64,000 bases of DNA from Oscillospiraceae bacterium (GTDB lineage: Bacteria > Bacillota > Clostridia > Oscillospirales > SIG627): contig SVTV01000009.1 of assembly GCA_015063605.1 (NCBI GenBank), positions 20,081-84,080 on the forward strand, written 5' to 3'. This document shows, in pieces, positions 53,758 to 61,403 of this stretch. The position numbers and the translations under genes are program-made. Below the pieces are notes generated by a model that was given only the letters and a program-made list of their open reading frames with translations, had not been told where the DNA came from and did not search any database. How positions within the stretch are numbered: position 1 is the stretch's first letter; the number at the start of each line of letters is the position of its first letter.

Positions 53758-54486
53758 ATGATAAAGAGGATTTTTGATAAGCACGAAACATTGATATGTA
53801 TGCTATTGATAGCATCATATATAGTTATAAATTCATTCTGTGTGCAAAGCTTCGGTATTACCGATTACCGCAGTGCCACCATAAATACGGTTTATTCACT
53901 TCTGTTATTGAGTTTAATATTATTGCTCGGAAGGGCGTCTTATTACGGTTTGGTAAAGCCAAGAAATGCAAAAAGGTTTTTATATTTCATTCCGCTTGTT
54001 ATCATAGTTTCGGTAAATCTTTGGAATGGAGTGAATATAAATAACACGGTTGATGAAATAGTATTCCATATCATCACAATGATAAATGTGGGATTTGCGG
54101 AAGAAATTATTTTCAGGGGCTTCCTTTTTAAAACGATGGCAAAGGACAATCACAAAGCCGCGGTTATCGTAAGCACTCTTACTTTTGGTATCGGCCATAT
54201 AATAAATCTGTTTAACGGAGCAGATATAGTACCGACAATACTGCAGATATGTTATGCAACAGCTATAGGATATCTTTTTGTTGTGATTTTTATAAAAAGC
54301 GGTTCATTGATACCGTGTATTATCGCGCATGCGGTTAATAACTCACTTTCGGTATTTTATATTGAAAACGATATTTCCTTGTATGCCGTTCCTGTGTTTT
54401 TAACTGTTGTTCCGTTAGTTTACACCGTGTACATAAATATAAATACAAAGGACAAAGAAGATAACGATCAACGAGTTGTCTTATAG
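53758..54486 (+). CDS. CPBP-family intramembrane metalloprotease
   Basis: This 242-aa membrane protein has about eight TM segments. CPBP/CAAX motifs are NVGFAEEIIFRGFLF (motif 1, EExxxR), GIGHIINLF (motif 2) and IIAHAVNNSL (motif 3). Members process prenylated or peptide substrates, for example bacteriocin leaders or self-protection proteins; none are nearby. Confidence 0.85.
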   Translation: MIKRIFDKHETLICMLLIASYIVINSFCVQSFGITDYRSATINTVYSLLLLSLILLLGRASYYGLVKPRNAKRFLYFIPLVIIVSVNLWNGVNINNTVDEIVFHIITMINVGFAEEIIFRGFLFKTMAKDNHKAAVIVSTLTFGIGHIINLFNGADIVPTILQICYATAIGYLFVVIFIKSGSLIPCIIAHAVNNSLSVFYIENDISLYAVPVFLTVVPLVYTVYININTKDKEDNDQRVVL

Positions 54487-54514
54487 AATAAGACGGTCGG
54501 ATAAGCAGAAGAAT

Positions 54515-54560
54515 TTAAGCCCCTGGCAGCGTAGTAATGTCGGAGGCTTAACTGTTTTTT
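54515..54560 (+). terminator. Terminator after the CPBP protease gene
   Basis: TTAAGCC (54515-54521) pairs with GGCTTAA (54545-54551), extended by inner CC/GG pairs, followed by CTGTTTTTTG. Confidence 0.7.
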
Positions 54561-54635
54561 GCAAAAAGTTCATAATTGCGTTTAAATTAATCTACAATTA
54601 TTTTGCGTTACTGTGTTTATTTTTATAGCGATATA

Positions 54636-54644
54636 TGATATAAT
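54636..54644 (+). promoter_or_regulatory. Extended -10 promoter element before the histidine phosphatase gene
   Basis: TGATATAAT with no clear -35. Initiation near 54651 would fall inside the first arm of the palindrome. Confidence 0.55.
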
Positions 54645-54771
54645 AAGCGCATGTAACTTTTGTGCAAGCAAAAACATGCGCTTAACAAAATTGTGCGCCG
54701 TGCGCCCAATTTTCCGATTGCATCTGCGGAATTGTGCACATAAATTTGTGCGAACAAAAACATGCGCTTAA
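54645..54771 (+). repeat. Palindrome plus direct repeat in a regulatory region
   Basis: AAGCGCATGT (54645-54654) is the exact complement of ACATGCGCTT at 54674-54683 and again at 54760-54769. The two downstream copies lie in a 27-bp direct repeat (54659-54685 and 54745-54771) differing at two positions. This gives three half-sites over the promoter and leader. Confidence 0.75.
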
Positions 54772-54796
54772 TTAAAATTAAATATAAGGGAAAGAA

Positions 54797-55438
54797 ATGA
54801 AAACAACAATAATTATGATAAGGCACGGATTCAGCGTGTCAAATAAAAAGCAGTTTTTTACGGGAAATATGGATATAGAGCTTTCCGATATCGGAAAAGA
54901 ACAAGCCAAGCTTTGCGGAAAGTATTTTAAAAACAAAAAAATAGATGCTATTTATTCAAGCGATCTTATCAGAGCCTACGATACAGCCGTGCCTATTTCC
55001 GAGGCTACGGGAGTTGAGATCATAAAGGAAAAAGAGCTACGTGAAATAAGAGCAGGAGATTGGGAAGGTGTTTACTTCAGTGAGCTTGAAGAGAAGTACC
55101 CTTATGAATACGGATTGTGGCGCAGAGATATAGGAAAAGCTGTATGTCCCAACGGTGAAAGCGTGAAAGAGTTTTCAAAACGCATAATAAATATCGTTAC
55201 TAAGCTCGCCGAAGAAAACCAGGGCAAAACGATCTGTATGACAACTCATGCAACACCTATACGTGTTATGTGTACATATGCCTCGGGAATACCGATTGAT
55301 GAAATGGCAAAGGTTCAGTGGATAAGAAATGCTTCCGTCAACGTATTTGAATACGAGAACGGAAGCTTTACACCGGTAATGCTCGATTATGTGGAGCACC
55401 TTGAAAACTTACATACGGCTCTACCGGATAATGTATAA
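54797..55438 (+). CDS. Histidine phosphatase (phosphoglycerate-mutase-like)
   Basis: This is a 213-aa enzyme of the RHG family. It has IIMIRHGFSVSNKKQFFTGN (catalytic His), YSSDLIRAYDTAVPI, and the second-His segment CMTTHATPIRV. It hydrolyses phosphate esters; the substrate is unknown. AAGGGAAAG precedes the ATG. It is the only gene behind the elaborate upstream region. Confidence 0.9.
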   Translation: MKTTIIMIRHGFSVSNKKQFFTGNMDIELSDIGKEQAKLCGKYFKNKKIDAIYSSDLIRAYDTAVPISEATGVEIIKEKELREIRAGDWEGVYFSELEEKYPYEYGLWRRDIGKAVCPNGESVKEFSKRIINIVTKLAEENQGKTICMTTHATPIRVMCTYASGIPIDEMAKVQWIRNASVNVFEYENGSFTPVMLDYVEHLENLHTALPDNV

Positions 55439-55450
55439 GATTTTGTATTA

Positions 55451-57166
55451 CTAATTAACGGAAAAGCTGTTGAAAAATTCACCTGCTTCGTTTTTGAAAA
55501 GCGTTTTATCGGATATATCATCCTTTGTAATGAGCTTTCCGCCGATATTTATATTCTCTAATTTGATGTCGGAAAAGCTTCCGTTTTCAGCTGAGAAATG
55601 CATACGAAATGCATGTGTGCTTTCTTCCTTTGAGTGAACAGTTAAATTACGGAAGGTGATATCGTTAAGGTTTCCACCGTTGCCCATGATCTGCATATTG
55701 ATAACGTTCGGGGAGATAACGTGATATATTTCGATATTCTCAAATGTTATGTCTGACCATTTGGAGCTTCCGTTGCTTCCGAGAAGACAATCCAAGGCGG
55801 TATTTCTGTCCGCCCATGTGGGTTGTGCAAAGCCGATGGTGTTATTCCTGAATATCATATTTTTCATTGAGCATGTAGACTCCCATGTCAGACAGTAACC
55901 TGCACCTTTGTCCGTCCATATGTCATTGAATTCATATATACAGTTGCTGCCGACCGTTCCTGTGCCGTTCCACCAGCCTGTGCCCTTGAATTCAATGGCA
56001 TCATCTCCTGTGCGCACGAAATTGTATCTGCCCGAGCTGTTGATACATTCCGACATCATTATCCCGTCCGAATAAGTTCTGTAAGACAGAAGCAAATTGT
56101 TATTTATCTTAACATTTTCGCTGTTGTAAGCGCAGATCGTCCAAGTGTTTGAATTGATGATAGTCAATCCTTCAATAGTTACGTTTTTTGAGCGCGCGGT
56201 ATTTACTACGTGCTTATACTTGTTATCTCCGCCTTGAAGCTTTCCGCAATCGAGAAGACCGCGTGAGATGATTTTGACATTTGAGCAATTATCCGCATGT
56301 ATTGCGGTAAGGGTATTGTGAGAGCCGTCTGCATTTATTCGGTCTTCGGCTTTAATATAAGCTCCTTGCTCGATATAAAGAATACTGTTGGATGGCAAAC
56401 CTATAGATGAAATACTGTGGAAGCCCTCTTTGATTACGTACACGGTGCTCTGATCCTTGAATTCCAGCTCATCGTTATCGTGGTAGCCCGGCTGTATATT
56501 GACTACATTGTAGTTTTTCGGTATATTAAGCTCGCTGCGGCGCGATACCATAAGGGTCAAGGGCATATAGCTCGGGTCTGTTGCGGTATCATTTTTTGAG
56601 AAAGTATATGTAAATGATCCCGTATCGGTTATGTACGATACAATTGAAGCACCGTTGACCTCGGGAATGACTTCACGGCTTTCGGGAAGAATAACGCATT
56701 TCTTGAATGGTTGGGTAAGCTCCAGCTCGGCTTTCAGAATAAAATCCGATTCTGAAGTAATATCTACCCATGCGAAGGAATGTGCGCCTTTTCCGCATCG
56801 TGCTGTATATACGGGTACAGTTATTCCGTTGATCCTGAGAGAATGAAACGGACTGTTTATTACCGCATTATCTGTAGGATCATCGTTGTTGTAATTGTTT
56901 TTGAAAACTTCATTCTTCCATTTTTCAAATGAGCCTGCTTTTGTTTCATTTGCATTTTTTATCTCTTCTGTATTGTATACAGTAGGAGAAAATGATGTGT
57001 TGCGATATATCTGTTCTGCGGATTGAACTTCTGTAAAGCTTGTGTCGAAATCATTTGTAGTCATGGTATCTCCGATATAAGTGTTTGGCAAATTTTCATG
57101 TGAACATGATGAGAGAAAGAATATAATACATATTACTGCCTCTGCAATACTGATTATGCGATTCAT
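55451..57166 (-). CDS. Secreted GH28-like right-handed beta-helix lipoprotein
   Basis: This 571-aa protein has a lipoprotein signal (IIFFLSSCS), an N-terminal beta-rich domain (about 100-245) and a beta-helix hydrolase domain (about 250-570). The domain has NVTIEGLTIINSNTWTICAY, SDGIMMSECINSSG and RTGDDAIEFKGT, the last with the acid pair typical of GH28-type catalytic sites. It probably attacks pectin- or dextran-like glycans at the cell surface. It has its own consensus promoter and stands alone. Confidence 0.78.
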   Translation of the reverse strand: MNRIISIAEAVICIIFFLSSCSHENLPNTYIGDTMTTNDFDTSFTEVQSAEQIYRNTSFSPTVYNTEEIKNANETKAGSFEKWKNEVFKNNYNNDDPTDNAVINSPFHSLRINGITVPVYTARCGKGAHSFAWVDITSESDFILKAELELTQPFKKCVILPESREVIPEVNGASIVSYITDTGSFTYTFSKNDTATDPSYMPLTLMVSRRSELNIPKNYNVVNIQPGYHDNDELEFKDQSTVYVIKEGFHSISSIGLPSNSILYIEQGAYIKAEDRINADGSHNTLTAIHADNCSNVKIISRGLLDCGKLQGGDNKYKHVVNTARSKNVTIEGLTIINSNTWTICAYNSENVKINNNLLLSYRTYSDGIMMSECINSSGRYNFVRTGDDAIEFKGTGWWNGTGTVGSNCIYEFNDIWTDKGAGYCLTWESTCSMKNMIFRNNTIGFAQPTWADRNTALDCLLGSNGSSKWSDITFENIEIYHVISPNVINMQIMGNGGNLNDITFRNLTVHSKEESTHAFRMHFSAENGSFSDIKLENINIGGKLITKDDISDKTLFKNEAGEFFNSFSVN

Positions 57167-57191
57167 TATTTATAAAATTCCTTTTTTTGAA

Positions 57192-57220
57192 ATTATAACA
57201 TATCGGCAGGCAAGTGTCAA
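57192..57220 (-). promoter_or_regulatory. Consensus promoter of the GH28-like gene
   Basis: Minus strand TTGACA (57215-57220), 17-base spacer, TATAAT (57192-57197), perfect match, about 20 bases before the ribosome binding region. Confidence 0.88.
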
Positions 57221-57286
57221 TCCGATATTTTGAGTTTTATTTACGGTTCAGATCTGATTATACTATGAGTTAAGGGGTGACTATAC

Positions 57287-58483
57287 ATGAGTGTAACACA
57301 AAACATATTTGATAACAGTGAGTTTTTTGAAGGATATAAAAAGATAAGGGATAATCCGTTAAGCGCAAATGAGATCGAAGAAAAGCCTGCGCTGTTTTCT
57401 CTTTCTCCCGATCTGAAGGGTAAAGCGGTTTTGGATCTCGGGTGTGGATACGGTGAAAATTGCAATGAGTTTGCCCAAATGGGCGCAGAAAGAGTTCTTG
57501 GGGTTGATATATCGGAGAAAATGCTTAATGTTGCATCTGTTGAATATCCCGATCTTACTTTTGTAAGAGGTGATATGAACGATCTCGGATTTATAACCGA
57601 TAAATACGATGTTGTGTTCAGTTCTTTGGCGGTTCATTACATCGAAGACTTTAAGAAATTCACAAAACAGGTTTATGACCTTCTCGGTAATGTTGGATAT
57701 TTTATCTTTTCTCAGGAGCATCCTCTTACCACTGCCCCTGTTAAAGGAGTTTCGTGGAGTAGAAACGAAAAAGGAGAAGTAACTCATTATAATTTGAGCG
57801 ATTATACCGTAAGCGGAGAAAGGCATGTGCGTTGGATAGTTGATGATGTTAAGAAGTACCATAGAACATTTTCCGAAATTATAAACGCTCTGTTAAGTGC
57901 AGGTTTTGAAATAGAAAAATGCGTAGAAACATTACCTCCCGAAGAAGTATTGGAGCTTGATGAATCTTGTAGAAAAGATTTACATAAACCGAATTTTCTT
58001 GTTATAAAGGCAAAGAAATCGGTGGATGAGGAAAGCACGGAAAATGTAGTACTCACAAATATGTGCATGGTTTACGATGATAATGAAAGGGCGGTCTTCA
58101 TAAGAAGAACAGACCCGGATTGGTTCGGTTATGCCTTGCCCGGCGGTCATGTGGAAAAGCATGAATCTCTTACCGATGCATGTATCAGAGAGATATATGA
58201 GGAGACGGGGCTTACGATATCGGATCTTAAAATGTGCGGAGTAAAAAACTGGATAAGAGATAACGGTACAAGGTATATAGTATATCTTTATAAGACGAAT
58301 ACATTCAGCGGAGAATTGCGTTCATCCGAAGAGGGAAAAGCGGAATGGGTAGAACTGAAGGATGTTTTCGATCTTCCCCTTGCGGAGGGAATGGATGATA
58401 CTATGGTAATGTTTACCGATGACAAGTACACCGAGCAGTTTTTCTGTAAAGAAAACGGCAAATGGGTAGAAAATCTAAAATAA
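57287..58483 (+). CDS. Methyltransferase-NUDIX fusion protein
   Basis: This is a 398-aa two-domain protein. Residues 1-245 are a class I SAM methyltransferase (AVLDLGCGYGENCNEFA, VLGVDISEKMLNVA, FSSLAVHYIEDF). Residues 255-398 are a NUDIX hydrolase with the box GGHVEKHESLTDACIREIYEETGL, which fits G-x5-E-x7-RE-U-x-EE-x-G-U. The join is a short acidic/Ser-rich linker (SVDEESTENV). GGGGTGA precedes the ATG. Both catalytic sites look intact, so methylation and phosphohydrolysis of related nucleotides is an attractive guess. Confidence 0.88.
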   Translation: MSVTQNIFDNSEFFEGYKKIRDNPLSANEIEEKPALFSLSPDLKGKAVLDLGCGYGENCNEFAQMGAERVLGVDISEKMLNVASVEYPDLTFVRGDMNDLGFITDKYDVVFSSLAVHYIEDFKKFTKQVYDLLGNVGYFIFSQEHPLTTAPVKGVSWSRNEKGEVTHYNLSDYTVSGERHVRWIVDDVKKYHRTFSEIINALLSAGFEIEKCVETLPPEEVLELDESCRKDLHKPNFLVIKAKKSVDEESTENVVLTNMCMVYDDNERAVFIRRTDPDWFGYALPGGHVEKHESLTDACIREIYEETGLTISDLKMCGVKNWIRDNGTRYIVYLYKTNTFSGELRSSEEGKAEWVELKDVFDLPLAEGMDDTMVMFTDDKYTEQFFCKENGKWVENLK

Positions 58484-58494
58484 GACTTTGAAAA

Positions 58495-58749
58495 ATGATA
58501 ACGAAAATGAAAAAGCCGAAAATGATATTGTTTGATTACGGTCAAACCTTGATAAACGAGGAAAAATTTAACGGTCTTGAAGGAACAAAGGCTGTTATGC
58601 AATATGCCGTGAAAAATAAACATGGATATTCTTGCGAAGCGGTTAATAAATATTATACAGGAGCTACAACCGTAACAGAGAAACATGATGAAATTCTAAC
58701 TATATCTTCATGGAAGGAATTGAAAGAAGAATTATCGCGTTATGAATAA
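58495..58749 (+). pseudogene. HAD-hydrolase remnant with an apparent internal deletion
   Basis: The first part (KPKMILFDYGQTLINEEKF, EGTKAVMQYAVKN) is a normal HAD N-terminus with the nucleophile Asp. At about residue 55 it jumps into a short piece reading DEILTISSWKELKEELSRYE, which looks like the extreme C-terminus of such a protein. The middle ~150 residues with the Lys and second Asp motifs are absent. It overlaps the next HAD gene by 8 bp and is unlikely to be active. Confidence 0.6.
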
Positions 58750-59497
58750 GATCAAAGCAATCATTACAGACCTTGACAGGACTTTACTGCATACCGATAA
58801 AAGTGTCTCTCGGTACACTTTGGATATTCTTAAAAAGTGCCACGAAAGAGGTATCCTTGTTATGGCGGCAAGTGCCCGTCCGATGCGTGCAATAACAGAT
58901 TATGACAATATTATAAAGTTCGATGGTATCACAACGTTAAACGGAGGAGTTACTATTCTGCCAGATAGAAAAAGTGAAATAGGCATCGAAAAGAAAAACG
59001 TGAAAAAGATGATTTCGTACTTCATGAGATACGACGATGCTTTTATTTCCGTTGAGGCGAGTACAGCTATATATTCAAACAAAGATGTACCTGCATGGCA
59101 TCCGATCATTTTTGATAGATTTCCGCAGCTGCCCGATGATGAGTACATATATAAGATTCTTGTCAGCAGTACAGATAACGCTCTTTATGAAGAGATCAAC
59201 GGTATATTGACCGATGACGTCTATTCTTCAATAGCACAAAAAGACCTTATTCAGATTATGAATAAGAAAGCTACAAAGTGGAACGGTATTAAAGAAATGA
59301 TCTCGTATTATAATATTTCTGCCGAAGAAGTTTTGTTTTTCGGTGATGATAATGACGATCTGGAGCCTATTATCAAATGCGGTACAGGTGTAGCTGTATC
59401 GAATGCTATCCCGTCTGTTTTTGAAGCGGCAGATAAAGTGACAACAAGTAATGATGAAGACGGTGTGGCACGATTTATAGAAGAAAATATAATCTGA
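58742..59497 (+). CDS. HAD-superfamily Cof-like phosphatase
   Basis: This is a 251-aa HAD-IIB enzyme. Motif I is IITDLDRTLLHTDKSVS, where Asp-x-Asp-x-Thr is kept but the usual Gly is Arg. Motif II is MAASARPMRAI, and the late motifs are KATKWNGIKEM and FFGDDNDDLEP. It acts on sugar phosphates or similar esters. Complete, with AAAGAAG upstream. Confidence 0.88.
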   Translation: MNKIKAIITDLDRTLLHTDKSVSRYTLDILKKCHERGILVMAASARPMRAITDYDNIIKFDGITTLNGGVTILPDRKSEIGIEKKNVKKMISYFMRYDDAFISVEASTAIYSNKDVPAWHPIIFDRFPQLPDDEYIYKILVSSTDNALYEEINGILTDDVYSSIAQKDLIQIMNKKATKWNGIKEMISYYNISAEEVLFFGDDNDDLEPIIKCGTGVAVSNAIPSVFEAADKVTTSNDEDGVARFIEENII

Positions 59498-59525
59498 TCT
59501 TAAAAACGAAAGGAAGTGTACAGAG

Positions 59526-60410
59526 ATGATAGGATTAAAAAGAGGTACAGTAAAGCTTTGCGACCATGAAAAGGAATGGGAGATCGAAGCGCAGAACACG
59601 ATAAGGAGATTGAAGGAAGTATTGGGCGATGTTATCAAGGGAATCGAACATGTGGGAAGCACCTCAATATTGTCAATAAAGGCAAAGCCTATAATTGATA
59701 TTGCACTTGCCGTTGACAGCTTTGATGATATATTGGCTTATGAACAGGAATTGCTTGAAGCGGGATTTTACTATAGACCAAAAGCGCAGGCATCTCTAAG
59801 AAATCAATTGCTGTTTGCTTGCGGTAGTTATTATGATGAATCGGGAGATATACAGACACACTTTATCCACGTTGTTTTAACGGGCAGCATGGATTGGAAA
59901 AATTATATAAATTTCAGAGATTATCTGAATAACGATCTTGCAGTAGCAAAAGAATATGAAGCTCTGAAAGTATCTTTGGCGGAAAAAGCACCGATCGATG
60001 CGGGCAGAGAACAATATCTCAAGGGCAAACATGATTTTATTACATATACCTTGAGAAAAGCGCTTGTCAAGTCGTATCTCGGCAAGACGGTAGATATAAA
60101 GATCGACCGTCCGATAGGTTATGTTCATGTGAAAGAGGGATACAGCTTGACTTATCCCATAAATTACGGATACATTCCCGGTGTTTTGGGCGGCGACGGA
60201 GAGGAGCTTGATGTCTATCTTCTGGGTGTTGATGAGCCTGTTGAGGAATATTCGGTACATATAATCGGCATTGTGCACAGACACAATGATGTGGAAGATA
60301 AGCTTGCCGCTGCTCCCGTAGGAAAGAGCTTTACTGCCGAAGAGATAGCGGATGCGGTAAGATTTCAGGAACAGTATTACGATAGTGAGATTGAAGTTTA
60401 TAATGGGTGA
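59526..60410 (+). CDS. GrpB (UPF0157)-inorganic-pyrophosphatase-like fusion
   Basis: This is a 294-aa protein. Residues 1-185 are a GrpB/UPF0157 nucleotidyltransferase-like domain (IEHVGSTSILSIKAKPIIDI, THFIHVV). Residues 186-294 resemble soluble inorganic pyrophosphatase (LTYPINYGYIPGVLGGDGEE, LDVYLLGVDEPVEEY). The pyrophosphatase signature D-x-D-x-x-D reads D-G-E-E-L-D, so the central acid is Glu. If both domains work, the second could pull a nucleotidyl transfer forward by removing PPi. GAAAGGAAG precedes the ATG. Confidence 0.85.
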   Translation: MIGLKRGTVKLCDHEKEWEIEAQNTIRRLKEVLGDVIKGIEHVGSTSILSIKAKPIIDIALAVDSFDDILAYEQELLEAGFYYRPKAQASLRNQLLFACGSYYDESGDIQTHFIHVVLTGSMDWKNYINFRDYLNNDLAVAKEYEALKVSLAEKAPIDAGREQYLKGKHDFITYTLRKALVKSYLGKTVDIKIDRPIGYVHVKEGYSLTYPINYGYIPGVLGGDGEELDVYLLGVDEPVEEYSVHIIGIVHRHNDVEDKLAAAPVGKSFTAEEIADAVRFQEQYYDSEIEVYNG

Positions 60411-60513
60411 AACGATGGAATTCAGAGTTGGAAGCCGGGAACAAGGTGGTATTCAATGATACATTCATTCTGTTCTTGGCGAAAAAGCCATTATAAGCTT
60501 TGGAGGAAACAAA

Positions 60514-61386
60514 ATGAATGTAATTTGGTCTAAATATGTGCAAGGTACTAAAACCTTGTATTATTCACGAAAGCTCCGATTTAACGACTTATTCGCTGAA
60601 CAATACAGAGAATTGTTTGGCTTGAATGAAAAACGTTCACTAAAAATACTTGAAATTGGTTGTGGTCCGGGTGCCCTTGCAGGCGCTCTCCATCGTTGGT
60701 ATCCGTGCGCTGAAATAATTGCTGTTGATAGGGATAGCGAATTTATTAGTTTTGGCTCTGAAAACGAGCCGGGTGTAACCTTTATGGAGGGTGATGCCAC
60801 ATCGCTTCCTTTTGATGATAATACCTTCGATGTTACAATATCCAATACGGTAGCTGAACACATTGAACCGTCTAAATTCTATGGCGAACAATTTCGAGTA
60901 TTAAAGCCCGGCGGTGTGTGCTTGGTACTTTCTTCTCGGAAAGGAATTAACATCAATCCAAGTTGCATCACTTTTAATGAGTACGAGCAGCAGTTCTGGA
61001 AAAAGGCAGAGCAGCATGACGATTCAATGGATAGATTTGCTGTGTGCAAATATCCCATGAGCGAAGCGGAAATGCCTGTTGCAATGTCAAAGTATGGTTT
61101 CTCCAATGTCAGTACAGGTTTTGCTACGATTGATTTAACTCCGGATAATCCGAAGTTTTCAGCATCATTAGCGTTCGATATGATCAATGCTAACAGATAT
61201 ACCGCATTGGACGGAATTGACTCTGTTTTACATACAATGCCAGAGCATTTCACAACTCAAGAGGTTGAAGAAATGAAGCGTCTTGCAAACGCAAAATATG
61301 ATACTCGAATAAAACAGTATCAGCGTGGAGAAAAGCAGTGGGACACCAATGTTTCGATTATTATGGTAATCAGAGGGATTAAATGA
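60514..61386 (+). CDS. Class I SAM-dependent methyltransferase
   Basis: This is a 290-aa enzyme with LKILEIGCGPGALAGALH (motif I), EIIAVDRDSEFI, TFMEGDATSLPFDDNTFDVT, VAEHIEPSKFYGEQFRVLKP (helix after the SAM site) and GGVCLVLSSRKG. It belongs with UbiE/Coq5-like small-molecule methyltransferases. GGAGG precedes the ATG. It is followed by the kinase-DUF3795 fusion. Confidence 0.87.
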   Translation: MNVIWSKYVQGTKTLYYSRKLRFNDLFAEQYRELFGLNEKRSLKILEIGCGPGALAGALHRWYPCAEIIAVDRDSEFISFGSENEPGVTFMEGDATSLPFDDNTFDVTISNTVAEHIEPSKFYGEQFRVLKPGGVCLVLSSRKGININPSCITFNEYEQQFWKKAEQHDDSMDRFAVCKYPMSEAEMPVAMSKYGFSNVSTGFATIDLTPDNPKFSASLAFDMINANRYTALDGIDSVLHTMPEHFTTQEVEEMKRLANAKYDTRIKQYQRGEKQWDTNVSIIMVIRGIK

Positions 61387-61403
61387 CTTTTGTGGTGAAT
61401 TAA

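Larger units (their letters stand above)
54487..54796. other. Intergenic region before the histidine phosphatase gene (310 bp)
   Basis: It contains the terminator of the CPBP gene, an extended -10 element, a palindrome with three half-sites, and a second hairpin (AAAATTG...CAATTTT, 54687-54713, with inner GCGC pairing). I see no coding sequence. Confidence 0.7.

Noticed and set aside
54659-54771. CRISPR-like array
   Set aside because: Only two repeat copies that differ from each other, no regular spacers and no cas genes.
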